64,000 nucleotides of DNA from Sinomonas atrocyanea (lineage in GTDB: Bacteria; Actinomycetota; Actinomycetes; Actinomycetales; Micrococcaceae): positions 62,001-126,000 of the forward strand of contig NZ_JAUSTE010000006.1 of assembly GCF_030812675.1 (NCBI RefSeq), read 5' to 3'. The notes under the pieces were generated by a model. The model worked only from the letters and a program-made list of their open reading frames with translations, did no database searches and was not told the DNA's origin. Made by a program: the position numbers and the translations under genes. How positions within the stretch are numbered: position 1 is the first letter of the stretch; each line of letters starts with the position of its first letter. Of the stretch, positions 8,819-16,712 are shown piece by piece.

Positions 8819-9355
8819 ATGGTCGGGAAGTTCTTCGGATCGCTGTTCGGCGGGGCCGGGCGCGAGCCCGAGCATGGCCTCGACGAGCAGCTGCCCCTCA
8901 CCCAGGCCCAGGAGCTCGAGCAGACGCGCGGGGCCCTCGGGACGCTGCGCAGCGCCATCCGCCGCGCGGGTTCCGTGCTGCCCACGCTCGCGTCCTCGCG
9001 GGTCCGGCAGACCGACGACCTCCTGGCAGGACTCATCGACTACATCGCCGAGCACGGCGCCTCCACCGAGCAGCGGGTCCTGCTCAACGCGATCGTCACC
9101 GACTACCTCCCCACGTCGCTGCGCGTCTACCGCGCCCTGCCGCCCTCCACCCACACGGACTCGAGCCCCGAGTCGGAGAAGCTGCTCGAGCAGCTGGACA
9201 TCCTGCACTCGACTGCCCTCGACCTGGACAACCAGGTCCGCACCGGGGCCCTCGCCGAGCTCAGCGTCCATGGGCGCTTCCTGCAGGACAAGTTCGACGT
9301 CGGCGGCATCCGCCTCACCTCAGCTCCGCAATCCCGAGAAGGAGACGCACTCTGA
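8819..9355 (+). CDS. Unknown protein, first gene of second Ter operon
   Basis: This 178-residue soluble protein has no family I can name. It starts MVGKFFGSLFGGAG, and the GSLFGG piece also appears as an insertion in terD1 at 3255. The body is predicted helical (LTQAQELEQTRGALGTLRSAIRRAGSVLP, then SRVRQTDDLLAGLIDYIAEHG), with a heptad-like region near LLEQLDILHSTALDLDNQV. Its stop overlaps the ATG of the TerD gene at 9355 (TGATG), so translation is coupled and a role with TerD is likely. The start ATG is about 90 bases from the divergent marR start. Confidence 0.75.
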   Translation: MVGKFFGSLFGGAGREPEHGLDEQLPLTQAQELEQTRGALGTLRSAIRRAGSVLPTLASSRVRQTDDLLAGLIDYIAEHGASTEQRVLLNAIVTDYLPTSLRVYRALPPSTHTDSSPESEKLLEQLDILHSTALDLDNQVRTGALAELSVHGRFLQDKFDVGGIRLTSAPQSREGDAL

Positions 9356-9930
9356 TGGCCACGATGGTCGCAGGCAGCAATGCCGCCCTCACCGCGGAGA
9401 ACCCCGGGCTCGGCGGGGTGATGGTGGCGATGGGCTGGCAGACCGTGCCGAGCAACGGCCCCCAGTCCGAGCTCACCTCGCTCGCGATCATCTGCGGTGA
9501 GGACGGGCACGCCCTCTCTCCCGAGCACCTCGTCTTCTTCAATCAGCTCACGACGGCGGGCGGCGGCGTCCGCTTCACCGGCGGCGAGGACGGCGCGCAC
9601 GGCGCGACGCACGACCAGGAGCAGATCGACGTCGAGTTCGGGCTCATCCCGGCCGAGGTCGCCAAGATCGCGTTCCTCGCCTACGTGGACCCGGAGGTGC
9701 GCGGCCCGGGGACCTTCGGCGCCGTGCGCAGCGCCTACATCCGGCTCGCCCGGCCCGACGGCTCGGAGCTCCTGCGCTTCGACGTCCCGGAGCTGCACGG
9801 GGACCGGATCAAGGCCATGATGTTCGGCGAGCTCTACCGGCACCGCGACGACTGGAAGTTCCGGGCCCTCGGCCAGGGCTACGAGAACGGCCTCGCCGGC
9901 GTCTCCCGCGACTTCGGGCTCGACCTCTGA
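9355..9930 (+). CDS. Divergent TerD family protein with altered calcium site
   Basis: This 191-residue protein is recognisably TerD (GLGGVMVAMGWQT, LVFFNQLT, LYRHRDDWKFRALGQGYENGLAG), but its metal site is changed. The D-L-D-A-S-A segment of the other copies is ELTSLAIIC here, and the G-D-N-x-T-G-x-G-E-G-D-D-E loop is GGEDGAHGATHDQEQ. Several calcium-coordinating aspartates are therefore missing, so it may bind calcium weakly or act as a non-binding partner. It lacks the usual L-x-K-G-x-N-L-S-L opening, having AGSNAALTAENPG instead. It overlaps the genes on both sides by one base (TGATG), the tightest coupling in the cluster. Confidence 0.88.
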   Translation: MATMVAGSNAALTAENPGLGGVMVAMGWQTVPSNGPQSELTSLAIICGEDGHALSPEHLVFFNQLTTAGGGVRFTGGEDGAHGATHDQEQIDVEFGLIPAEVAKIAFLAYVDPEVRGPGTFGAVRSAYIRLARPDGSELLRFDVPELHGDRIKAMMFGELYRHRDDWKFRALGQGYENGLAGVSRDFGLDL

Positions 9931-10697
9931 TGAAGGGCCTGGCTGGCTCCGATGTGCCGTTCATGACCCGGCGGGTCAAGGCGCCCGCGCCGGTGGCTGA
10001 GCCCCGGCGAAACCCCGAACCGGTGGCTGAGCGCAGCCGAAACCCCCTCGAGCTCGGCGAACCCACGGTCCCCGCCCCACCTCCCTCCGCCGGCGTGCCG
10101 TCCGCCGGCCTCGACCTCTCCCCCGCCCCGGCCGCCGGGGGCCAGTCCGCCGTCGCGGCGCGCCACCCCGGCCCGGCCACGCTCGAGTCCCGCCTGTACC
10201 CGGCACCGGCGTTCGGCGAGCTCCACCAGCTCGCGGAGGGCGCCGCCGTCGTGCGCCTGAACCCGCGCCAGTCCGGGATCGGGTCCCTCTTCGTCACCGG
10301 CGCGCGCGGCACGGCCTGGGAGGGCGAGGACCGCACCACGGGGGCACAGAGCGTGCACCGGGAGCAGATCGGCACCCCCATCCCGACCCCCGGGAACCGG
10401 CCGCTCGTGGGCTTCGTTAATCGGGACGCCGTCGTGGTGCTGCGCCATGTGCGCAGGCTCCGCCGGGCCCTGTTCATCGGGGCCGGCGGGACCATGACGG
10501 TCCAGACCTTCGACGGCTCGGCCATCGCGGTCCAGGGCACCCTGGGCCCGGGCCAGCGCACGGTCCTGACCGCGACCCGCATCGGCGCGCTCCTCGAGCT
10601 GCGCGCCGAATCGGTCCCCGAGGACTGGGACGACGGCGAGATCTGGCGCGAGTTCGCCTTCACGATGACCGTGGGACTGGGAGGCCTGCGGCGCTAG
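9930..10697 (+). CDS. Unknown protein of Ter operon with inserted 30-bp repeat
   Basis: This 255-residue protein starts at an ATG that overlaps the upstream terD stop. Residues 1-100 are low-complexity and Pro/Ala-rich, including PVAEPRRNPE followed by PVAERSRNPL, an in-frame decapeptide repeat from two 30-bp DNA repeats. Residues 105-255 form a compact domain (RLNPRQSGIGSLFVTGARG, QSVHREQIG, FVNRDAVVVLRHVRRLRRALFIG, then beta-rich text ending AFTMTVGLGGLRR). The last half resembles a TerD-like beta-sandwich in pattern, but I cannot assign it firmly. There is no signal peptide. The next gene follows after a 90-base gap, so it may end a three-gene unit. Confidence 0.7.
   Translation: MKGLAGSDVPFMTRRVKAPAPVAEPRRNPEPVAERSRNPLELGEPTVPAPPPSAGVPSAGLDLSPAPAAGGQSAVAARHPGPATLESRLYPAPAFGELHQLAEGAAVVRLNPRQSGIGSLFVTGARGTAWEGEDRTTGAQSVHREQIGTPIPTPGNRPLVGFVNRDAVVVLRHVRRLRRALFIGAGGTMTVQTFDGSAIAVQGTLGPGQRTVLTATRIGALLELRAESVPEDWDDGEIWREFAFTMTVGLGGLRR
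9991..10050 (+). repeat. Two tandem 30-bp repeats inside coding sequence
   Basis: Two units begin at 9991 and 10021. Each starts CGGTGGCTGAGC and continues with GAAACCCC after a variable 6-base core. They lie in frame in the variable N-terminal region of the gene at 9930. Motifs of the type GGTTGAGC...GAAACC are widespread intergenic repeats in actinobacteria as far as I recall, so this looks like a REP-type element that entered a tolerant linker. Confidence 0.75.
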
Positions 10698-10787
10698 CCC
10701 GGCCGCGCACCCGGCGGTCCCGACCACTCGGCCCCGCGACTCGCGGAGCCGCCCTGTTCCTGCACGCACCGACACCTGGGGGACCCC

Positions 10788-11966
10788 GTGCTGCACTACT
10801 CGTACCTGACCGCGAGCACCCGTGAGCGGCTCTTCGCCCGGCGGCCGCGGGAGCTGGGTCCCGACAGCGGCGCGGAGGCGCTCGCCGTCGGCCTCGGTGC
10901 CACGCTCTACACGCCGGGCACCCGGCCGGGCCTCGCCGAGGGGATCCTCCGCCGAGCCCGCTCCGGCTGCACGAGCACCGTGCTGTGCCTCGAGGACGCC
11001 GTCCCCGACTCGGCGGTGGAGAGCGCCGAGGACAACGTGGCCGGGGCCCTGGCCGAGCTTGCGGGGCTCGAGGCGCCGGCCCGGGCGCGGACGCTGCCGC
11101 TGCTGTTTGTGCGGCCCCGCTCGCCCGAGCAGCTGCTCGCCCTCGGCCGCCGGCTCGGGGACGCCGCAGAGATCCTCACGGGCTTCGTGCTCCCCAAATT
11201 CGAGAACTCCTCGGGCCGCGCCGAGCGGTTCCTCGAGGCCCTCGGGCAGCTCAACGCCGAGCTCTCGCCGCGGGTGCCGCTGCGGGCCATGCCCATCATC
11301 GAGCACCCGGTGACCACGCACCGGGAGAGTCGGCCGGAGGCCCTGCTCGCCGTCCGCGACCTGCTCGAGGCCCACCGCGAGCTCATCCTGTCGGTGCGGA
11401 TCGGGGCCACGGACATCGCCTCCGCCTACGGCCTGCGGCGCTCGCGCGACCTGACCATCTACCACGTGGCCGTGGTCGCAGAGGTGATCGCGGACGTGGT
11501 GGGCATCCTCGGCCGGGCCGACGGCGGGTGGGTCGTCTCCGGTCCCGTCTGGGAGCACTACACGAACACCGAGCGGATCCTGCGGCCCCTCCTGCGCGCC
11601 ACACCGTTCGATGCCGCGAACTCGGGCGTGCTGCGCGAGCAGCTGCTCGGTGCGAACCTCGACGGGCTCCTGCGCGAGATCGAGCTCGACCTGGCCAACG
11701 GCCTGCTCGGCAAGACGGTGATCCACCCCTCCCACGTCCCGCTCGTGCACGCGCTCCACGTCGTGGCGCACGACGAGTACGTCGACGCCGTGGACATCAT
11801 GGCGGCCGAGGGCGGCGGGGCGGTCGCGTCCCGCTCCGGCGTGCGGATGAACGAGGCCAAGCCCCACCGGGCGTGGGCCCGCCGCACCCTCCTGCGCGCC
11901 GACGCCTTCGGCGTCGCCCGGCCGGACGTGACCTTCGTGGACCTGCTGGAAGCGAGCATGAAGTGA
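10788..11966 (+). CDS. HpcH/HpaI aldolase / citrate-lyase-beta-like protein of Ter module
   Basis: This 392-residue protein has the CitE/HpcH TIM-barrel fold. Visible family elements are ATLYTPGTRPGLAEGI near the start, the acidic metal/CoA-site strand STVLCLEDAVPDS (about residues 63-75), LFVRPRSPEQ, FVLPKFENS, MPIIEHP, SVRIGATDIASAYGLRR and GKTVIHPSHV near the end. It probably makes or breaks a C-C bond beside a carboxylate. In Ter gene clusters a CitE-like enzyme accompanies phosphoribosyltransferase and HAD genes in a predicted nucleoside-like biosynthetic pathway (Anantharaman, Iyer and Aravind). The start is GTG at 10788. Its stop overlaps the start of the next gene (GTGA), so the two are coupled. 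Confidence 0.88.
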   Translation: MLHYSYLTASTRERLFARRPRELGPDSGAEALAVGLGATLYTPGTRPGLAEGILRRARSGCTSTVLCLEDAVPDSAVESAEDNVAGALAELAGLEAPARARTLPLLFVRPRSPEQLLALGRRLGDAAEILTGFVLPKFENSSGRAERFLEALGQLNAELSPRVPLRAMPIIEHPVTTHRESRPEALLAVRDLLEAHRELILSVRIGATDIASAYGLRRSRDLTIYHVAVVAEVIADVVGILGRADGGWVVSGPVWEHYTNTERILRPLLRATPFDAANSGVLREQLLGANLDGLLREIELDLANGLLGKTVIHPSHVPLVHALHVVAHDEYVDAVDIMAAEGGGAVASRSGVRMNEAKPHRAWARRTLLRADAFGVARPDVTFVDLLEASMK

Positions 11967-14677
11967 CAAGCACCGCCGAGGTCACCCCGTGGGACCGCGA
12001 GGTCACCCCGCCGGAGGACGAGTGGCCCGGCACGGTGGTCCGCGACCGCCTGGGGATCACGCTCGCGACGGCGCCGGGCAGCCTCCTGCCCGTCGCCGCC
12101 CTCGTGGGCTTCGCGGTGCGGCGCAACCCGAAGCGGGCCCAGCTGCTCGTCTCGCGCGTCCTCGCCAAGCACGTGCCCACCTCGCCGGCGCTCGCCCTCG
12201 GCGCCGCCCGGCTCCTCGGCGCGGCCGTGGCCCGCGAGCTGGGGCTCACTCCCGCAGACCACACGGCCCCGGGGCCCCCGCTGGAGGAGGCCGCCCGGGC
12301 GCTCCTGGCCCGCCTCGCCGGGGACGCGCCGTCGGACGCGCCGCCCCTCCCCCTGCCGGCGCCGCCCGCCGGCGGCGAGCAGATCGCGACCCTCGGCTAT
12401 GCCGAGACCGCCACGGGCCTCGGCCATGTAGTCGCCGAGTACCTCGGCTCGTACTACCTCCACTCGACGCGGCTGAGCACGCCCGTGCGTCCCTTCGGCG
12501 GCTTCGAGGAGGAGCACTCGCATGCGACGGGGCACGCCCTCGTGCCGAGCGACCCCACGCGCCTCGCCCGAGCCGCCACCGTGGTGCTGGTCGACGACGA
12601 GCTCTCTACCGGCCGCACCGTCCTCAACACGGTGCGCGAGCTGCACGCCGCCTGGCTCCCGGAGGCCGCGCACGACGCCGGCCCCTCCGCCGGCACCCCG
12701 CCTCGCCGGCGGTACGTGGTCGCCACCCTGGTTGACCTTCGCTCGGCCGAGGACCGCGCCGAGTTCGAGCGGCTCGCCGACGAGCTCGGGTGCGCCCTGA
12801 CGGTGGTGGCGCTCGGGGAGGGATCGGTGGGCCTGCCCGCCGGTGTCCTCGAGCGGGCCGCACACTGGCTGGCCGAGTCCCCCGGCCCCGCGGTCCCATC
12901 GGGCGACCTCGCGCCCCCACCGGGCGACCTCGCGCACCTACGGGGTGACCTCGGCACGGTCCGGAGCGCGCGGTTCGGCGTCGACACCGCCGGTCCCCAC
13001 GGGGTCCGGCTCGCGGAACTCGCCGCCCCCGCAGCGCGCGCCGCGTCCGCGGCCCTCGCCCGGGCCGGGGTCCCGCGGGACGGCCGGGTCCTCGTGCTCG
13101 GCGCGGAGGAGCACCTCGCGCTGCCCCTCGCCATCGCCGACGCCCTCGCCGCCGACGTCCCCGGCGTCCTCGTCTCCTCGACCACCCGCTCGCCCGTGCA
13201 CGTCCACGACGAGCCCGGCTACGCGGTTCGCTCCGCGCTGACGTTCGCCTCCCACGACCACGCCCTCGACGGCGCGCCGGGCACCGGCCGCCGGCACGCC
13301 TACAACGTCCTGCCCCCCGGGGAGCGCTTCGACGCCATCGTCTATGTGCCCGAGCCCGGCACCGAGCCTGAGGACCTCGCCTCCCCGGGCAGCCCGGGAA
13401 CGGAGGCCCACGGCGAGCCCGGCGTCAACGAGGCGCTCGCCCGGGCGGCGCGCACCGTCGTCGTGCTCCACCTCGGCGCCGAGCCGCCGTACGCCGAGCC
13501 GCTGCGCGGCGGCGCCCATTCCGGGGGCTTCGGCTCCTACCCGCCCGAGGACGTCGGCTGGCTGCTCAAGGACCTCTCGGGCGCGCGCCTCGAGGCGCCG
13601 GCCCACGAGCGCGAGGCCGCGATCCAGTCCGGCCGGGCGAGCTACGCCGAGTCGCTGCCGCAGGAGTACGAGCCGAGCCCCGAGTACCAGGCGCTGTTCC
13701 ACGAGGCCCTCGCGGCATCCGGGCAGCCCATCGCGCAGGCCGTCGCGGACGTCACCGAGCAGGTCCTCGCCCTGCGCGGGCGGGAGCCGGTGCTCGTCTC
13801 GCTCGCCCGGGCAGGGACTCCCGTCGGGGTGCTCATGCGCCGCTGGGCCGCGCACGCCCACGGGCTCGACGTGCCGCACTACACGATGAGCATCGTGCGC
13901 GGCCTCGGGATCGACGCCAACGCGCTGCGCTGGCTGCTCACCCGCCACCGGCCCGAGCAGATCATGTTCGTGGACGGCTGGACCGGCAAGGGCGCGATCG
14001 CGCGGGAGCTCGCCGCGGCGCTCGGGGACTTCGCCGCCTCCGACGGGGTGCGCCTCTCCTCCGAGCTCGCCGTCCTGGCGGACCCGGGGCGCTGCGTGCG
14101 GGTGTTCGGCACCCGGGACGACTTCCTCATCCCCTCGGCCTGCCTCAACTCGACCGTCTCGGGGCTCGTGTCCCGCACGGTGTTCAACCGCGCGCTGGTC
14201 GGCCCGCACGAGACGCACGGGGCCAAGTTCTACCGCGAGCTCGCCCCCCGGGACGTCTCGAACGAGTTCGTCGACGCGGTGGCCGCGCACTTCCCCGGCG
14301 TCCGTCCGCGGCTGCCCGGGCCCCTCGCCGAGCCCACGTGGGCCGGCTGGGCGGCCGTCGAGCGGATTGCCGCGGAGCAGGGCCTCGGCCCACTCGAGCA
14401 CGCGGTCAACCTCGTCAAGCCCGGCGTCGGGGAGACCACCCGCGTGCTGCTGCGCCGGGTCCCCTGGAAGGTGCTCGCGCGCCCGGAGCTGCTGGCCACG
14501 GACGACGCCGGCCGCCTCCTGCACGGCGACCTCGCCCACGTGCTCCTGCTCGCCGCCCAGCGGGGCGTTCCGGTGGAGCCGTCGGACGGCCTGCCGTACA
14601 GCTGCGTGGGGATCATCCATCCGCGCTTCACCCCCGGCGCGACCGGGGCCGACGGCAGGGCGGTGCGCGATGTCTAG
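11963..14677 (+). CDS. Multidomain PRTase-TRSP-StiP-PELOTA protein of Ter biosynthetic module
   Basis: This 904-residue protein joins modules usually described separately in Ter clusters. Residues about 30-300 are a phosphoribosyltransferase domain with the PRPP loop VVLVDDELSTGRT (about 207-219). A repeat-coded linker (SGDLAPPPGDLAHLRGDL, about 313-330) follows. Residues about 338-500 look like a TRSP domain (GVRLAEL, VLVLGAEEHLALPLAIA, VSSTTRSPVHVHDEPGY). From about 525 a StiP-type domain begins (PEDVGWLLKDLSG, REAAIQSGRASYAESLP, PVLVSLARAGTPVGVLMRR, IMFVDGWTGKGAI). The last 75 residues resemble the PELOTA RNA-binding domain (LLHGDLAHVLLLAAQRGVPVE). The start GTG at 11963 overlaps the upstream stop. 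The catalytic product is unknown; a modified nucleoside-like compound has been predicted for this gene set. Confidence 0.88.
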   Translation: MTSTAEVTPWDREVTPPEDEWPGTVVRDRLGITLATAPGSLLPVAALVGFAVRRNPKRAQLLVSRVLAKHVPTSPALALGAARLLGAAVARELGLTPADHTAPGPPLEEAARALLARLAGDAPSDAPPLPLPAPPAGGEQIATLGYAETATGLGHVVAEYLGSYYLHSTRLSTPVRPFGGFEEEHSHATGHALVPSDPTRLARAATVVLVDDELSTGRTVLNTVRELHAAWLPEAAHDAGPSAGTPPRRRYVVATLVDLRSAEDRAEFERLADELGCALTVVALGEGSVGLPAGVLERAAHWLAESPGPAVPSGDLAPPPGDLAHLRGDLGTVRSARFGVDTAGPHGVRLAELAAPAARAASAALARAGVPRDGRVLVLGAEEHLALPLAIADALAADVPGVLVSSTTRSPVHVHDEPGYAVRSALTFASHDHALDGAPGTGRRHAYNVLPPGERFDAIVYVPEPGTEPEDLASPGSPGTEAHGEPGVNEALARAARTVVVLHLGAEPPYAEPLRGGAHSGGFGSYPPEDVGWLLKDLSGARLEAPAHEREAAIQSGRASYAESLPQEYEPSPEYQALFHEALAASGQPIAQAVADVTEQVLALRGREPVLVSLARAGTPVGVLMRRWAAHAHGLDVPHYTMSIVRGLGIDANALRWLLTRHRPEQIMFVDGWTGKGAIARELAAALGDFAASDGVRLSSELAVLADPGRCVRVFGTRDDFLIPSACLNSTVSGLVSRTVFNRALVGPHETHGAKFYRELAPRDVSNEFVDAVAAHFPGVRPRLPGPLAEPTWAGWAAVERIAAEQGLGPLEHAVNLVKPGVGETTRVLLRRVPWKVLARPELLATDDAGRLLHGDLAHVLLLAAQRGVPVEPSDGLPYSCVGIIHPRFTPGATGADGRAVRDV
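11978..12009 (+). repeat. 21-bp phased repeat at N-terminus of PRTase fusion gene
   Basis: GAGGTCACCCC occurs at 11978 and again at 11999, exactly 21 bases apart, coding EVTPWDR then EVTPPED. The same core and spacing occur in reverse in this gene's linker (12901-12953) and at the start of jetB (217-250). Confidence 0.8.
12901..12953 (+). repeat. Three 21-bp phased repeats in interdomain linker
   Basis: GGGYGACCTCG begins at 12901, 12922 and 12943, an exact 21-base period. The array codes a proline-rich linker between the phosphoribosyltransferase and TRSP domains, where extra residues would be tolerated. Confidence 0.8.
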
Positions 14678-15542
14678 GCCGCTCGTGGCGTGCGACCTCG
14701 ACCGCACCCTCATCTACTCCGCGAAGGCGCTCCACCTCGACGGCCCCGACCAGGACGCTCCGCGGCTCGTGGTGAGCGAGGTGTACGAGAACGCCCCGCT
14801 GAGCTACATGACCCGCGTGGCGGAGGACCTCCTGCACGAGCTGGACGGCCACGCCGTTTTGGTCCCGGTGACCACCCGGACCCAGGCCCAGTTCGCCCGC
14901 GTCCAGCTCCCCGCCACCCCGTACGCGATCACCACCAACGGAGGCGTCCTCCTGCACCACGGGACGCCCGACGGCGCGTGGTCCGCGCGGGTGCGCGGCG
15001 CCGTCGGGCGCGGCTCGGCACCCATCGGCGAGGTTCTGGCACGCCTGTGCGAGAACGATCCGCCGTGGGTGGAGCGGGTCCGGACGGCCGAGGACCTGTT
15101 CGCCTACGCGATCGTCAACCGGGCAGCGTTGCCGGACGAGTGGCTCGCCGAGCTCACGGACTGGTGCGCCGGGCGCGGCTGGATCGTCTCGCTCCAGGGG
15201 CGCAAGCTCTACTGCGTCCCGGCGGCAGTGACCAAGGAGGCCGCCGTTGCCGAGGTGATGGACCGGACGGGGTCAGCGCGGCTCATCGCCGCCGGCGACT
15301 CGCTGCTCGACCGGGGGCTCCTCGAGCTGGCCGACGTGGCCCTGCGCCCCCGCCATGGCGAGCTCGAGGCCGTGTGCTACACCCACCCCGGGCTGCAGGT
15401 GACGGATAGCGCGGGGGTCCTGGCGGGCGAGGAAATCCTCCGCGCGGCGCTGGAGGCCGCGCGCGTCCTGCCTGCCCGCGCTCAGCCGACGGCGGCGGAC
15501 GCGGAGGCGTCCTTGGCCCATTCCTCGGCCATGAGGCGGTAG
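14670..15542 (+). CDS. HAD family hydrolase of Ter module
   Basis: This 290-residue protein has HAD motif I in [12 protein letters not shown], with nucleophile Asp9 and Asp11, a Thr-rich motif II strand ([11 protein letters not shown], about residues 62-72), a Cof-type cap, and motif IV as [14 protein letters not shown] (about 210). It is probably a phosphatase acting on a phosphorylated intermediate of the upstream phosphoribosyltransferase pathway. The ATG at 14670 overlaps the end of the fusion gene by 8 bases, so it is translationally coupled. Its last 61 bases overlap the end of the convergent LLM oxidoreductase gene, and the extra C-terminal residues ([15 protein letters not shown]) look unconserved. 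Confidence 0.88.
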   Translation: MSRPLVACDLDRTLIYSAKALHLDGPDQDAPRLVVSEVYENAPLSYMTRVAEDLLHELDGHAVLVPVTTRTQAQFARVQLPATPYAITTNGGVLLHHGTPDGAWSARVRGAVGRGSAPIGEVLARLCENDPPWVERVRTAEDLFAYAIVNRAALPDEWLAELTDWCAGRGWIVSLQGRKLYCVPAAVTKEAAVAEVMDRTGSARLIAAGDSLLDRGLLELADVALRPRHGELEAVCYTHPGLQVTDSAGVLAGEEILRAALEAARVLPARAQPTAADAEASLAHSSAMRR

Positions 15543-16522
15543 GAGCGCTCGCGCATCGCGGGATCGTGGGCGTAGCCGGTGAGGATGATCTCGTCGATGC
15601 CGTACGAGGCCGCGAAGACCCGCAGGAACTCGGCCGCCTCTCCGGGGGTGCCGACGGCGGAGAAGCGCAGCGCCGAGGTGGCCATCTGCTCCTCGTGGGG
15701 GGCCCAGTCCATCTCGCGGACCGGCGGACGGAGCGGCCCCCGGGCGCCGCGGCGGATCGCCACGAACATCTGCTGGTGGGTGGTGAAGAGGAACTCCGCC
15801 TCCTCGCGCGTCGGGGCGACCATGAGGTTGGCGCCGGCCATGACGTACGGCTCGGAGATCTGCGCGGTCGGCGCGGACGGGTTGAACATCTGCCGGTAGG
15901 TCCAGATCGCCTCCGAAAGCTGGAACGGGGCGAAGTGGCTCGCGGCCGCGTACGGCAGACCGAGCTGGCCCGCGATCGCTGCGCCGGCCGTCGAGCTCCC
16001 GAGGATCCACAGCGGGACCTCGGTCCCGCGGGCCACGGCGGCGTGGACCCCCTGGGAGAGCTGGACGCTCTCGGCGTCGTCCTCCTGCTCGCCGAAGAAC
16101 CACGCGAGGAGCCGGATGTTCGCAGCGAAGGCGGCCTCGCCGTCGTCGCGCGCCCCGCGGCGCAGGAGGGCAGCGGTGCGCGGATCGGTCCCGGGGGCGC
16201 GCCCCAGGCCGAGGTCGATGCGGTCGCCGTAGAGGTTGGCGAGCGTGCCGAACGCCTCGGCGACGGCGAGCGGCGCGTGGTTCGGGAGCATGATCCCGCC
16301 CGAGCCGACGCGCAGCCTGGACGTGTTCGCTGCCGCATTGGCGATCAGGAGCGCCGTGGCGCTCGAGGCGAGCGCGTCCGTGTTGTGGTGCTCGGCGTAC
16401 CAGAGCCGCCGGTAGCCGGCTTCGTCCGCGAGGCGCGCGAGGCGGGTCGAGGCAGCCAGCGCGCCGGCCACGTCGGAGCCTTCCACGATGGGGGCGAGGT
16501 CAAGGATCGAAAGTGCGGTCAC
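15482..16522 (-). CDS. LLM class flavin-dependent oxidoreductase
   Basis: This 346-residue protein belongs to the luciferase-like monooxygenase superfamily, the MsnO8-type group. The start [19 protein letters not shown], then [41 protein letters not shown] and [23 protein letters not shown] are standard landmarks of this group. Such enzymes use FMN (or F420 in some branches) on small organic substrates, which cannot be told from sequence. The start is GTG at 16522. It is single, converges on the HAD gene and overlaps it by 61 bases. There is no sign that it belongs to the Ter pathway beyond position. Confidence 0.9.
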   Translation of the reverse strand: MTALSILDLAPIVEGSDVAGALAASTRLARLADEAGYRRLWYAEHHNTDALASSATALLIANAAANTSRLRVGSGGIMLPNHAPLAVAEAFGTLANLYGDRIDLGLGRAPGTDPRTAALLRRGARDDGEAAFAANIRLLAWFFGEQEDDAESVQLSQGVHAAVARGTEVPLWILGSSTAGAAIAGQLGLPYAAASHFAPFQLSEAIWTYRQMFNPSAPTAQISEPYVMAGANLMVAPTREEAEFLFTTHQQMFVAIRRGARGPLRPPVREMDWAPHEEQMATSALRFSAVGTPGEAAEFLRVFAASYGIDEIILTGYAHDPAMRERSYRLMAEEWAKDASASAAVG

Positions 16523-16712
16523 AAGGGCGGCAACCGGTGCCCGGGCCGAGATGTTCCCGAGACAAGTGTGAGCCCGATGTCACGTTGGATAACAGCTCCA
16601 TTGCGTTTCAGCAACGTCCTCGATTCCGGGTGTTACAAGCGTGGCCAGCGGGAAAGAATGAAGGCGTTGTGGCCGGCCGGGGGAACATCCCGAGCTCGTG
16701 GGAGGAGCTGCT

